Shown piece after piece: positions 34,153 through 42,122 of a DNA stretch of 64,000 nt; position 1 is the stretch's first letter; each line of letters opens with the position of its first letter. The stretch is from JACVRW01 sp963765135. GTDB lineage: Bacteria > Actinomycetota > Thermoleophilia > Solirubrobacterales > Thermoleophilaceae. The position numbers were made by a program, and so were the translations under genes. A model generated the notes under the pieces. The model did no database searches. It had not been told where the DNA came from and saw nothing but the letters and a program-made list of their open reading frames with translations. The stretch covers positions 124,001-188,000 of the forward strand of contig CAVXUX010000008.1 of NCBI GenBank assembly GCA_963765135.1. The letters are read 5' to 3'.

Positions 34153-35303
34153 CGCCTCACCACCGTGACGATGAGCGTCCCGGACACGGTGGTTCGCCCG
34201 CCGGGCGCGCGGACCCGGGCTCGCAGGACCGCACGTCCCGGATGCTGGAAGCGGACCGCGAAAGTGGTCGACCTTGCGCCCGCCTTTCGTGTAGCGAGGG
34301 TCGTCCAGCGTCCCCCGGCCTTGCGCTGAAGGCTCGCGCGGGCGCCGCGTGCCACGCCCACCAGGCGGATCCGGACAGGCTCCCCGGCGCGTGCTCGCTT
34401 AGGACCGCTGAGCGCAATCACTCCGCCGCGCACCCACACCGGCTGGATCCCGGACGCGAGAATGCGGCGCTCGGAGCCCGGCCGGCCCGTGGCGCGGACG
34501 ACCCAGAGCCCGCCGCTCCCACGGGTGAACGCGAGCGAGCGGCCGTTGGGCGACCAGGTGGGCTGCGAGTCGGCCGGCCCGGAGGTCAGGACGCGCACGA
34601 GCTGCGCGGTCGCGGTCGAGTAGAGGGCTATCTCGCCCTGGAACCCGTCGACGGGCGCCCGTGTCGCAGCCACGAGGCTGCCGTCCGGAGACACCGCCGG
34701 ATCCCACAGGTCGTGCCCGGGCTCGGCGGCCACAAGCCGCTCACAGGGAAAGTCGGTGTTGGATGCCAGCAGGCAGATCTGCTGCTCGAAGGGCGCGGCG
34801 TCCGCACTCTCGTCGCGCAGCAGGCGGTCTCCCAGCCACGCCGTCGCCGCGGTGCTGCGGGCGACGGCCTCGCGCGCGCTGCCGTCCGCGCGAGCCAGGA
34901 ACAGGTACGGGATCTGGGCCAGCGGCGGTTGCAGCTCCCCGATCGACTCGATCGTCGCAACCTGGCCGCCATCGGGACGGATCTGGGTCACCAGCACGGG
35001 TCCACCGCTGTGGGGCAGCGGTCCGGCGAGCCGTCGACCCGAGCCGTCCAGCACGTACGACCTGTTCCCGTACGAAACGCCCAGACGCGAGCCGCCGCCC
35101 GTCGCCGACAGCCACCCGTACACGGGGCCGCCCGCCGCCGCATCGTGGGTGATCCGCGCCCGAGCCGATCCGTCGGGCGCCACGCGGCACAGGTTCGGAA
35201 AGCAGCGAAAGAGGATCGAATCCGCTTCGGCGGGCGCCGCCCCCACCGCGGCGGTCACGGCCGACACAACGGCAATCAGGACTGCGCGGCCCGCGTGTGC
35301 CAC
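34149..35303 (-). CDS. Secreted TolB/PD40-type beta-propeller-like protein
   Basis: A 384-residue exported protein. GTG 35303 begins a signal peptide (AHAGRAVLIAVVSAVTAAVG) and is preceded by TACTGT at 6 nt, favouring it over ATG 35339. Propeller-like repeats follow: WDPAVSPDGSLVAATRAP and SQPTWSPNGRSLAFTRGSGG are PD40 (WD40-like TolB) blades. Cys residues after the signal may form a disulphide. The C-terminal 100 residues look like an Ig-like or beta-sandwich domain (RIRLVGVARGARASLQRKAGG). No enzyme motif is present; a ligand-binding or structural role outside the membrane is likely. Confidence 0.72.
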   Translation of the reverse strand: MAHAGRAVLIAVVSAVTAAVGAAPAEADSILFRCFPNLCRVAPDGSARARITHDAAAGGPVYGWLSATGGGSRLGVSYGNRSYVLDGSGRRLAGPLPHSGGPVLVTQIRPDGGQVATIESIGELQPPLAQIPYLFLARADGSAREAVARSTAATAWLGDRLLRDESADAAPFEQQICLLASNTDFPCERLVAAEPGHDLWDPAVSPDGSLVAATRAPVDGFQGEIALYSTATAQLVRVLTSGPADSQPTWSPNGRSLAFTRGSGGLWVVRATGRPGSERRILASGIQPVWVRGGVIALSGPKRARAGEPVRIRLVGVARGARASLQRKAGGRWTTLATRKAGARSTTFAVRFQHPGRAVLRARVRAPGGRTTVSGTLIVTVVRR

Positions 35304-35309
35304 GCGCCG

Positions 35310-35315
35310 ACAGTA
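35310..35315 (-). promoter_or_regulatory. -10-like hexamer TACTGT before the TolB-like gene
   Basis: On the minus strand TACTGT ends 6 nt before GTG 35303, marking that codon as the leaderless start. Confidence 0.45.
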
Positions 35316-35377
35316 CGCCGCCGATCCACGACCCGCCATGGCTCGTTGCGCCTTTTTGGGGGCGCCGCGACTCCGCT

Positions 35378-35815
35378 TTAGACGGTCGTACGCTGAGTAG
35401 CGGCCGATTTCAGTGAATCCACCGCCTCGGCCAGCCAGCGGCTGAAGAACCGCCGACCGACGGTGACGTCGATCAGTCGGTCGCGGCTGCGAAGCGGGTC
35501 CATGCCGAACGCCGCGTTGAGGAAGGTGCCGCCCTGCGCCTCGGTGAGCTGCCAATGGACGAACATCCCGCTGATCGTGCAATGCATCCGTATCTCGCGG
35601 AGCTCGTCCATCTGGTCCACGAGGAAGTGGGCCTCGGTGTGGCCGAACAGCGGCTGCCGGGACACCTGCACGAACTCGGCGCCCTCCTCGAATCGCTCCC
35701 CTTGGACCTCGAACACGCGTGGAAGCCACTCGGGATAACGGCGCGGGTCGCCGACCAGCCCCCACACCGTGGAGATGGGCGAATCGACCAGGGCCTGCGC
35801 GTGGACCTCGGACAT
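35378..35815 (-). CDS. SRPBCC-superfamily protein (polyketide cyclase/START-like)
   Basis: A 145-residue helix-grip protein: VHAQALVDSPISTVWGLVGDPRRYPEWLP at the N-terminus (two shorter blocks of the family pattern), a beta-sheet core, and the long C-terminal helix FFSRWLAEAVDSLKSAA. Such proteins bind hydrophobic ligands in an internal cavity; enzymatic activity is not implied. AATACT lies 7 nt before ATG 35815. A tRNA-Ser gene lies just upstream on the same strand. Confidence 0.8.
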   Translation of the reverse strand: MSEVHAQALVDSPISTVWGLVGDPRRYPEWLPRVFEVQGERFEEGAEFVQVSRQPLFGHTEAHFLVDQMDELREIRMHCTISGMFVHWQLTEAQGGTFLNAAFGMDPLRSRDRLIDVTVGRRFFSRWLAEAVDSLKSAATQRTTV

Positions 35816-35841
35816 CGACCCGAGTATTCCGGATTGAGAGC

Positions 35842-35929
35842 GGAGGGGGAGGGATTCGAACCCTCGGTGGACCGTAAGGCCCACAACGGTTTTCGAGACC
35901 GCCCCGTTCAACCGCTCCGGCACCCCTCC
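35842..35929 (-). tRNA. tRNA-Ser, anticodon CGA
   Basis: The minus strand folds as a class II tRNA with acceptor GGAGGGG/CCCCTCC, anticodon loop CTCGAAA (anticodon CGA), a long variable arm and T-arm GGGTTCGAATCCC. The discriminator is G; CCA is not encoded. Confidence 0.95.
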
Positions 35930-35963
35930 GAGGATGGCTAAGGCTAGTCACACTCCACCGACC

Positions 35964-36443
35964 ATGATCGTTCGAGACGCGACACCGGACGACTGGCCCG
36001 CGATCTGGGCGTTCCTGGCCCGGATCGTCCAGGCCGGGGACACCTTCACCTACGACCCGGGGATGACGGAGGCCGACGCGAAGGCGATCTGGCTCGTGGA
36101 TCGCACCGTCGTGGCGGTCGAGCCCGGCGAGCTGGTCGTGGGGACGGCCAACATGTACGCGAACCGCCCCGGGCCGGGCGCACACGTCGCGAGCGGGAGC
36201 TTCATGGTGGACCCCGCCCACTCGGGCAAGGGCGTGGGCAGGGCGCTCTGCGAGGAGGCTCTCGCCTGGGCCAAGCGCGAGGGCTACCGGGCCATGCAGT
36301 TCAACGCCGTCGCCGAGTCCAACACCCGCGCGATCGCCCTCTACGAGTCGCTCGGCTTCGAGACCGTCGGGACCGTGCCTGAGGCCTTCGAGCACCCCAC
36401 CCTGGGCTACGTGGGGCTGTGCGTCATGTACCGCCGGCTCTGA
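35964..36443 (+). CDS. GNAT-family N-acetyltransferase
   Basis: A 159-residue GNAT enzyme starting MIVRDATPDDWPAIWAFLAR. The acetyl-CoA site is SFMVDPAHSGKGVGRALCEE and the C-terminal strand-helix NTRAIALYESLGFETVG is typical. It resembles phosphinothricin/amino-group acetyltransferases but the substrate is unknown. Its last 37 bp overlap the convergent GGDEF/EAL gene. Confidence 0.85.
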   Translation: MIVRDATPDDWPAIWAFLARIVQAGDTFTYDPGMTEADAKAIWLVDRTVVAVEPGELVVGTANMYANRPGPGAHVASGSFMVDPAHSGKGVGRALCEEALAWAKREGYRAMQFNAVAESNTRAIALYESLGFETVGTVPEAFEHPTLGYVGLCVMYRRL

Positions 36444-38143
36444 GCCAGCTCGTCCATCTCGTCGGCCGGGAGCGGCTTGGCATAGAGGTAGCCCTGCCCG
36501 ATGTCGCAGCCAAGCTCACGCAGCGCCTCGGCCTGCTCGGGCGTCTCGATGCCCTCCGCCACCACGCACAGCTTCAGCGCCCGGCCCATGCCCACCACGG
36601 CGGCCACGATCTCGCGGTCGGTCGAGTCCGCCGCCATCCCGCTGACGAACGAGCGGTCCACCTTCACGATGTCCACCGGCATCCGCCTCAGCTGCTCGAG
36701 TGACGAGTAGCCGGTTCCGAAGTCGTCGATCGCCACCCTGATGCCCTCGTTGCTCAGGTCGCGCAGCGCGCGGAACCCGGTGTCGCCGTCGGCCATCGCC
36801 GTGCTCTCGGTCACCTCGATCGTCAGCGAGTGCGGGTCCACCCCCGACTCGCGCACGCAGCCCAGGACCGACGAGACCAGGTCCGGGTGCGTCAGCTCGC
36901 GCGCGCTCAGGTTCACGGACAGGGTCAGGTGGGCGGTCTCGGGTCGCGACTGCCACTCGGCCAGGTGCCGGCAGGTCTCGCTCATCACCCACATCCCGAG
37001 CGGCACGATCAAGCCGGTTTCCTCGGCGACGCTCAGGAACCGGTCAGGCACGATCAGCCCGCGCTGCGGGTGCTCCCAGCGCACCAGCGCCTCGGCGCCG
37101 ACCACCTGCCCGGTGGCCAGGTCCACCCCGGGCTGGTAGTAGACCCGCAGGTCGCCCTGCTCGAGCGCACGCTGGAGCTCCTGCTCGATCCGCATCGCGC
37201 GCACGGCGTTCTCGCGCATCGCGCTGTCGAACAGCTCGGTGCGCGCCCCGCCGCGCTCCTTGGCGCGGTACATCGCGGCGTCGGCATCCTCGATCAGGTG
37301 CTGGCCGTCGCCGTTGTCGTCGGCCTCCACCAGCGCCACCCCGATTGATGCGCTCAGGCGCAGCTCGGCGCCGCCGGCGCGCAAGGTCTGGCGCAGGGGC
37401 CGCTGCAGGCGGTCGGCGATCGACACCGCCTCGAGTACCCCGCCGACGCTCTCGCACAGCACCGTGAACTCGTCGCCGCCGAAGCGGGCCACGGTGTCCT
37501 CCGGCCGTACGACCGCCGAGAGCCGCTCGGCGACCTCGCGCAGCACCTCGTCACCGGCGCCGTGGCCGAGCGAGTCGTTGATGCGCTTGAAGCGGTCGAG
37601 GTCGAGGAAGTAGACGGCGGTGGCCGAGTCGCGGCCGCGCCGGGCGAGCACGTGACGCAGGCGGTCGCCGAACAGCGCGCGGTTGGGCAGCCCGGTCAAC
37701 GGGTCGTAGAGGGCGAGCCGCTCGAGCTCGACCTCCATCCGCTTGCGATCGGAGACGTCGAGGAAGACGCCGTAGAAGAGCGGGTCCGCTCCGGTCTGCC
37801 GGTCGAACACGACGGTCATCTCGTCGCGGATCCATACGTCGCGCCCGTCGGCCGCCCGCAGGCGGTACTCCTGGACGAGCTTCTCGCCGGACCGGGCACA
37901 CTCCGCCTCGTTCGAGACGACACGCTCCTCGTCGTCCTGGTGCAGCAGGCGATCCCACAGCCCGCGCTCCTCGAGCCACTGGCGGCGCGGGTAGCCGAGC
38001 ACGTCCTCTACGGACGGACTGATGTAGAGGCAGCGCCCCTCGATGCCCGGCTCGAAGATGTATGCAACGGACGGGACCCCTTCCGGGAGGGGTCCGTAGC
38101 GATTCTCGAGCGCGCGCAGCACCTGCTCCGAATATGGCCGCAC
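36407..38143 (-). CDS. PAS-GGDEF-EAL protein, c-di-GMP turnover
   Basis: A 578-residue cytosolic signalling protein. A PAS domain covers about residues 20-140 (YISPSVEDVLGYPRRQW, RDVWIRDEMTVV). The GGDEF domain (about 150-310) keeps LYDPLTGLPNRALFGD and the active-site ARFGGDEFTVL, so it could make c-di-GMP. The EAL domain (about 325-570) keeps VVGAEALVRWEHP, LSVNLSARELTHPD and IDDFGTGYSSLEQLRRMP, so it could degrade it. Which activity dominates cannot be told. GTG 38143 follows the TadA stop by 14 bp, making it the last gene of the epimerase-tadA unit. Confidence 0.9.
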   Translation of the reverse strand: MRPYSEQVLRALENRYGPLPEGVPSVAYIFEPGIEGRCLYISPSVEDVLGYPRRQWLEERGLWDRLLHQDDEERVVSNEAECARSGEKLVQEYRLRAADGRDVWIRDEMTVVFDRQTGADPLFYGVFLDVSDRKRMEVELERLALYDPLTGLPNRALFGDRLRHVLARRGRDSATAVYFLDLDRFKRINDSLGHGAGDEVLREVAERLSAVVRPEDTVARFGGDEFTVLCESVGGVLEAVSIADRLQRPLRQTLRAGGAELRLSASIGVALVEADDNGDGQHLIEDADAAMYRAKERGGARTELFDSAMRENAVRAMRIEQELQRALEQGDLRVYYQPGVDLATGQVVGAEALVRWEHPQRGLIVPDRFLSVAEETGLIVPLGMWVMSETCRHLAEWQSRPETAHLTLSVNLSARELTHPDLVSSVLGCVRESGVDPHSLTIEVTESTAMADGDTGFRALRDLSNEGIRVAIDDFGTGYSSLEQLRRMPVDIVKVDRSFVSGMAADSTDREIVAAVVGMGRALKLCVVAEGIETPEQAEALRELGCDIGQGYLYAKPLPADEMDELAQSRRYMTHSPT

Positions 38144-38157
38144 CCGGCTCTTATCGG

Positions 38158-38619
38158 CTAATTGCGCCGTAAACCGAAGAACTGGCGTAACAGCTCGGCT
38201 GCCTCCTCCGCGAGCAGCCCGCCAGCCACGTCCGGGCGATGGTTGAGCCGCGGCTCTCCGAGCACGTCCAGCACGCTCCCGGCGGCCCCCGCCTTGGGGT
38301 CCGGCGCGGCGTAGACGACCCGCGGCACGCGCGCCAGCACGATCGCCCCAGCGCACATGGCGCACGGCTCCAGCGTGACGTAGAGGATCGTGTCGAGCAG
38401 CCGCCAGCCCTCCACGTGGGCGGCCGCTTCGCGCAGCGCGAGGATCTCCGCGTGGGCGGTCGGGTCGCCACGCAGCTCGCGCTCGTTGCGAGCCGCGGCG
38501 ATCACCTCTCCCCCGTGCACGATCACGCAGCCGATCGGCACGTCGTCGTGCTCGATGGCTCGCTCGGCCTCGCGCAGCGCCAGGCGCATGTAGTACTCGT
38601 CGCGCGGGAAGAAGCTCAT
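38158..38619 (-). CDS. tadA: tRNA adenosine(34) deaminase TadA
   Basis: A 153-residue zinc deaminase that converts wobble A34 to inosine in tRNA-Arg(ACG). Zinc ligands and catalytic Glu are His56/Glu58 in THAEILAL-type context (TAHAEILAL) and Cys86/Cys89 in LEPCAMCAGA; the N-terminal DVPIGCVIV motif is also typical. Its ATG overlaps the stop of the epimerase gene by 4 bp (ATGA). Length matches the family. Confidence 0.92.
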   Translation of the reverse strand: MSFFPRDEYYMRLALREAERAIEHDDVPIGCVIVHGGEVIAAARNERELRGDPTAHAEILALREAAAHVEGWRLLDTILYVTLEPCAMCAGAIVLARVPRVVYAAPDPKAGAAGSVLDVLGEPRLNHRPDVAGGLLAEEAAELLRQFFGLRRN

Positions 38620-39686
38620 GGTCGTGCCACCAGCCGGCGCCCGACGTAGCGCCCCGCCAGCTCGAGCCCGCCCAGCAGCCCCGTCCGCCCGGCCAGCCGC
38701 ACGCCTACGGCCGCCAGCGACATCGGCGACGGTGGCCGGCCGCCGTCGGGCAGCTCCTGGTACCAGTCGATCGTGTCGCGCAGCGTGCGGTCGAGCGACC
38801 GCGCCCGGTAGCCGAGCTCACGGCGCGCCTTGGCTGAGGAGTAGCGCCAGTTCTGCGCCATCAAGGCGATCCCCTCGCCGGCGACCAGCCAGGGCAGTCC
38901 GGCCGCCCCGGGTGGGAGCACCACCAACGGGTGGTGCACGCCCGACAGCTCGCCCACCCGGGTCAGCAGCTCCACCCACCCGGCGTCGTGCCCGCCGAGC
39001 ACGTAGCGCTCGCCCGGCCGCCCCCGCTCGGCGGCGAGCAAGTGCCCCTTGGCCACGTCGCGCACGTCCACCACGTTCGTCTCGGCGTCCACCACCGCCG
39101 GGAGCCGCCCACGCAGGTAGTTGCCGATCATCCGGGTGGAGGTCTCACCCGGCTGCGAGCGATCGACGGGGGCGCCAAAGACGTACGACGGGTTTACGAC
39201 CACCACCTCGACTCCCAGCCGGGCTCCGGCCGCCAGCGCCTCCGACTCGCCCTCGTGCTTGGCATCGGGATAGGTCAGCCCCAGGCCCCAGCCGCCGTAG
39301 ACGTCCGCCTCGGTGCCGGGCCGGTCGGGCGGCGCCGGGCCGATACCCGCCACGCTCGACGTGACCACCACCCGCCGGACCTCCTCGGCCGCGGCCGCCT
39401 CGACCGCGATCCGCGGTGCCAGCGCGTTGACCTGCCAGACCCGCTCGGGCGGGCGCGAGCCGACCAGCCCGGCCGCGTGGAAGACGATCTCGCAGCCGCG
39501 GAACGCCCGCCGCAGCGCCGCGCGATCCAGCACGTCCGCCTTGATCGCCTCGACCTCGAGCCCGCCGAGCCGCGCCAGCCGCGCCTCGTCCCTGTAGGTC
39601 ACGCGCGGCGGCCCGTGGGCCTCGGCCGCAAGTTTCGCCACGTGCGCGCCGATGAACCCCGTGGAGCCGGTGATGCAGACCGTCAC
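38616..39686 (-). CDS. NAD-dependent epimerase/dehydratase (hopanoid-associated epimerase-like)
   Basis: A 356-residue extended SDR protein. TGSTGFIGAHVAKLA is the cofactor motif, followed by DVLDRAALRRAFRGCEIVFHAAG, VTSSVAGIG and the YPDAKHEGE active-site segment (Tyr-x3-Lys). It resembles the dihydroflavonol-reductase-like or hopanoid-associated sugar epimerase group; no hopanoid genes are nearby, so that name is tentative. AGGAAG lies upstream of GTG 39686. It heads an operon with tadA and the PAS-GGDEF-EAL gene. Confidence 0.82.
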   Translation of the reverse strand: MTVCITGSTGFIGAHVAKLAAEAHGPPRVTYRDEARLARLGGLEVEAIKADVLDRAALRRAFRGCEIVFHAAGLVGSRPPERVWQVNALAPRIAVEAAAAEEVRRVVVTSSVAGIGPAPPDRPGTEADVYGGWGLGLTYPDAKHEGESEALAAGARLGVEVVVVNPSYVFGAPVDRSQPGETSTRMIGNYLRGRLPAVVDAETNVVDVRDVAKGHLLAAERGRPGERYVLGGHDAGWVELLTRVGELSGVHHPLVVLPPGAAGLPWLVAGEGIALMAQNWRYSSAKARRELGYRARSLDRTLRDTIDWYQELPDGGRPPSPMSLAAVGVRLAGRTGLLGGLELAGRYVGRRLVARP

Positions 39687-39745
39687 AACTTCCTGGGTTG
39701 GGGGTTGTTCGAGCGTTCGTACACTGCGCAGGGCACCGTAACCCA

Positions 39746-41017
39746 ATGCCGACTCGCCTCCTCCTTCTTCTGGTTGCCCTGCTGGGCCTGCTCGCGCTCG
39801 CCGCGACGGCCGAGGCTGCCGAGTACGTGCCCGGCGAGGTGGTGGTGGGCTACGAGAACGGTGCCGTCGCGAAGGTCGAGACCCGCTCCGGTCAGTCTGT
39901 GCCCGAGCGGGCCGGCGAGCTGCGCCGCCAGCCCAAGGTGGCCTACGCGGTGCCGAACTTCGTGGCGCACGCCTCCCAGTTCATCCCGAACGACCCCTAT
40001 CTGGGGCGCCAGTGGAACTTCGTCGGGCCCTACGGCATCGGGATGCCCGAGGCCTGGTCGCTCGCGGAGGCGGCCGGCGCGCCCGGCGGGCAGGGCGCCA
40101 CCGTGGCGGTGATCGACAGCGGGGTTGCCTTCGAGCGCCATGGCCGATTCCGGCGCGCGCCCGACCTGAACCGCTCCACGTTCGTGCATCCCTGGGACTT
40201 CGTCGGCCGCGACCCCCACCCCAACGACCCTGAGGGTCACGGCACGCACGTCACCGGCACGCTGGCTCAGGCGACCAACAACGGGCTCGGCGTGGCCGGC
40301 GCGGCATATGGGGTCAAGATCATGCCCCTCAGGGTCCTCGACGATTTCGGCGAGGGCGATGCGCTGACGATCGCCAAGGCGATCCGTTACGCGAGCCGGA
40401 AGGGCGCGCACGTGATCAACCTCTCGATCGAATTCGGCCCCTGGGTCGTCGCGGCCGACATCCCCGAGATCCTGTCCGCGATCCGCTACGCCCATCGGCG
40501 CGGCGCGGTGATCGTCGCCGCCGCGGGCAACTACGACCCGGGGCATCGCCACCTGGTTGTCTATCCGGCGCGCGCCGGCGACGTGATCGCCGTCGGCGCG
40601 ACCACGCGCTGGGGGTGTCGCTCGGGCTACTCGAGCTACGGCTCCAACCTCGATGTCGTGGCGCCCGGCGGCGGTATGCCTGCGAAACCCACCACCCCGC
40701 AGGAAAGCGGCCTCTGCAACCCCGGGCGGTGGGGAGGCTGGATTTTCCAGGAGACCTTCACGCACGGCAGCGTGCGGAGCTTCGGGCTGCCGCGCTCGTA
40801 CAGCGGAACGTCGATGGCGAGCCCGCATGTGGCCGCGATCGCCGCGCTCATCATCGCCTCGCGCAAGCTCGGCGACCACCCGGACCCAGAGCTGGTCCAG
40901 GCGCACATCCAGGCGACCGCGCGCGACCTCGGCCGCCCCGGCTTCGACTCGCGCTACGGCTGGGGCCTGGTCGACGCCGCCCGCGCTCTGCGCTGCCCGG
41001 CGCTCACGGCCTGCTAG
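39746..41017 (+). CDS. Secreted subtilisin-like serine protease (S8)
   Basis: A 423-residue exported peptidase. The signal peptide is about residues 1-25 (LLLLLVALLGLLALAATAEA), followed by a short I9-like propeptide. Catalytic residues are Asp124 (AVIDSGVA), His165 (GHGTHVTGT) and Ser356 (SGTSMASPH); Asn262 in AAAGN supplies the oxyanion hole. An unusual loop of about 45 residues with Trp and Cys (GLCNPGRWGGWIFQETF) lies between the substrate-pocket region and the catalytic Ser. It is predicted to act outside the cell. It is divergent from the epimerase operon. Confidence 0.9.
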   Translation: MPTRLLLLLVALLGLLALAATAEAAEYVPGEVVVGYENGAVAKVETRSGQSVPERAGELRRQPKVAYAVPNFVAHASQFIPNDPYLGRQWNFVGPYGIGMPEAWSLAEAAGAPGGQGATVAVIDSGVAFERHGRFRRAPDLNRSTFVHPWDFVGRDPHPNDPEGHGTHVTGTLAQATNNGLGVAGAAYGVKIMPLRVLDDFGEGDALTIAKAIRYASRKGAHVINLSIEFGPWVVAADIPEILSAIRYAHRRGAVIVAAAGNYDPGHRHLVVYPARAGDVIAVGATTRWGCRSGYSSYGSNLDVVAPGGGMPAKPTTPQESGLCNPGRWGGWIFQETFTHGSVRSFGLPRSYSGTSMASPHVAAIAALIIASRKLGDHPDPELVQAHIQATARDLGRPGFDSRYGWGLVDAARALRCPALTAC

Positions 41018-41021
41018 CGAC

Positions 41022-41465
41022 CTAGGTCGTCCGGATGATCATCACGCTGCAGGGAGCGTGATGGGAGACCTTGTTCGGCACGCTGCCCAGCAGGAAGCGC
41101 TTCGCTCCGGTCATGCCCTTGTTGCCGACCACGATCAGGTCGGCGCCCTGCTCCTCGGCTACGTCGAGGATCGCGTCGGCCGGATCGCCCTCGCGGGCGT
41201 GGGTCTCCACGCGCACTCCCTGCTCCTCGAGGGCCTTCCCGGCCTCCGCGAGCGTGGCACTCACGTCCTCGCGCGGGTTGACCATCCACTGCAGGTCGTC
41301 CGGCACCTGCTGGCGTTCCTCGCGCAGGCGCCCCTCGGGCACCGGCTCGTACGCGCTGACCAGATGGATCTTCGCGTCGAGGCGCTTGGCGAGATCGCTC
41401 GCCTGCCTCACCGCCTCCTGGGCGGTCTCAGATCCATCCGTCCCGACGACCATTGAGTCGAACAT
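41022..41465 (-). CDS. Universal stress protein (UspA family)
   Basis: A 147-residue UspA-domain protein: MFDSMVVGTDGSETAQEAVRQ at the N-terminus and the ATP-site motif GNKGMTGAKRFLLGSVPNKVSHHAPCSVMII (read in pieces: GNKGMTG, GSVPNKVSHHA, CSVMII) at the C-terminus. The G-2x-G-9x-G(S/T) pattern suggests ATP binding. ATG 41465 is preferred over upstream ATGs because TATGAT ends 7 nt before it. It is divergent from the response regulator, with promoter elements only 4 bp apart. Confidence 0.88.
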   Translation of the reverse strand: MFDSMVVGTDGSETAQEAVRQASDLAKRLDAKIHLVSAYEPVPEGRLREERQQVPDDLQWMVNPREDVSATLAEAGKALEEQGVRVETHAREGDPADAILDVAEEQGADLIVVGNKGMTGAKRFLLGSVPNKVSHHAPCSVMIIRTT

Positions 41466-41472
41466 CGGGCGC

Positions 41473-41488
41473 ATCATACGGTTAGGCT
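41473..41488. promoter_or_regulatory. Divergent leaderless-type -10 elements, UspA and response regulator
   Basis: TATGAT on the minus strand (41473-41478) is 7 nt before ATG 41465. TAGGCT on the plus strand (41483-41488) is 7 nt before ATG 41496. The two hexamers are 4 bp apart. Confidence 0.55.
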
Positions 41489-41495
41489 GATTGGA

Positions 41496-42122
41496 ATGAC
41501 GGCGACCACCAAATGCCTGGCCGTGGACGACCATCCCGCGGTGCGGCAGGGCCTCGGCCTGATGTTCGGGGATACCCCCGACCTCGAGCTGGTCGGCCAC
41601 GTGGAGAGCGGCGAGGAGGTCGTCGAGGCGGTCGAGCGGCTGCGACCGGAGGTCGTGATCATGGACGTGCGGCTGCCCGGCATCGACGGCATCTCCGCGG
41701 TCAAGCGGCTCGCGGAGCTCAACGGCGACGTGAAGACCGTCATGTTCTCCGCCTACGGGGACAAGCGACTGCTGTCGGACGCGATCGCGGCCGGCGCGCG
41801 AGGGTACGTGATGAAGGGCTCGCCGCCCGAGGACCTGCTGCGGGCGATCCGCACCGTCGTCGCGGGCAAGCCGTTCGTTGATCCGTCGCTGTCGCCGGCG
41901 CTGCTGATGTCGCAGGTCGGCCCCGACGCCCCGCTCTCAGAGCGCGAGCGCGAGATCCTTCAGCTGCTGGCCGAGGGGCTGCACACCGAGGAGGTCGCGC
42001 GGCGCATCGGGCTGTCGACCGAGACGGTCAAGTCGGACACCAAGCGCGCGATCCTCAAGCTGGAGGCGGACACGCGCGTGCACGCGGTCGCCATCGCGCT
42101 CCGTCAAGCCATCATCGAGTAG
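41496..42122 (+). CDS. NarL/FixJ-type response regulator
   Basis: A 208-residue two-domain regulator. The receiver has the acidic pair Asp11-Asp12 (VDDHPAVRQ), phospho-acceptor Asp57 (VVIMDVRLPG) and the conserved Lys in YVMKGSPPEDLL. The LuxR-type helix-turn-helix is LSEREREILQLLAEG through IGLSTETVKSDTKRAI. No cognate histidine kinase lies in the window. TAGGCT precedes the ATG by 7 nt. A 30-codon membrane-peptide frame follows 10 bp after its stop. Confidence 0.9.
   Translation: MTATTKCLAVDDHPAVRQGLGLMFGDTPDLELVGHVESGEEVVEAVERLRPEVVIMDVRLPGIDGISAVKRLAELNGDVKTVMFSAYGDKRLLSDAIAAGARGYVMKGSPPEDLLRAIRTVVAGKPFVDPSLSPALLMSQVGPDAPLSEREREILQLLAEGLHTEEVARRIGLSTETVKSDTKRAILKLEADTRVHAVAIALRQAIIE

Noticed and set aside
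32403..35381. A 992-codon plus-strand frame opposite the beta-helix and TolB-like genes
   Set aside because: An antisense shadow of high-GC coding DNA with no recognisable domain.
34149..36395. A 748-codon minus-strand frame through the tRNA-Ser region
   Set aside because: It reads through a tRNA and out-of-frame GNAT/SRPBCC sequence; only 34149-35303 has a signal peptide, PD40 repeats and good codon use.
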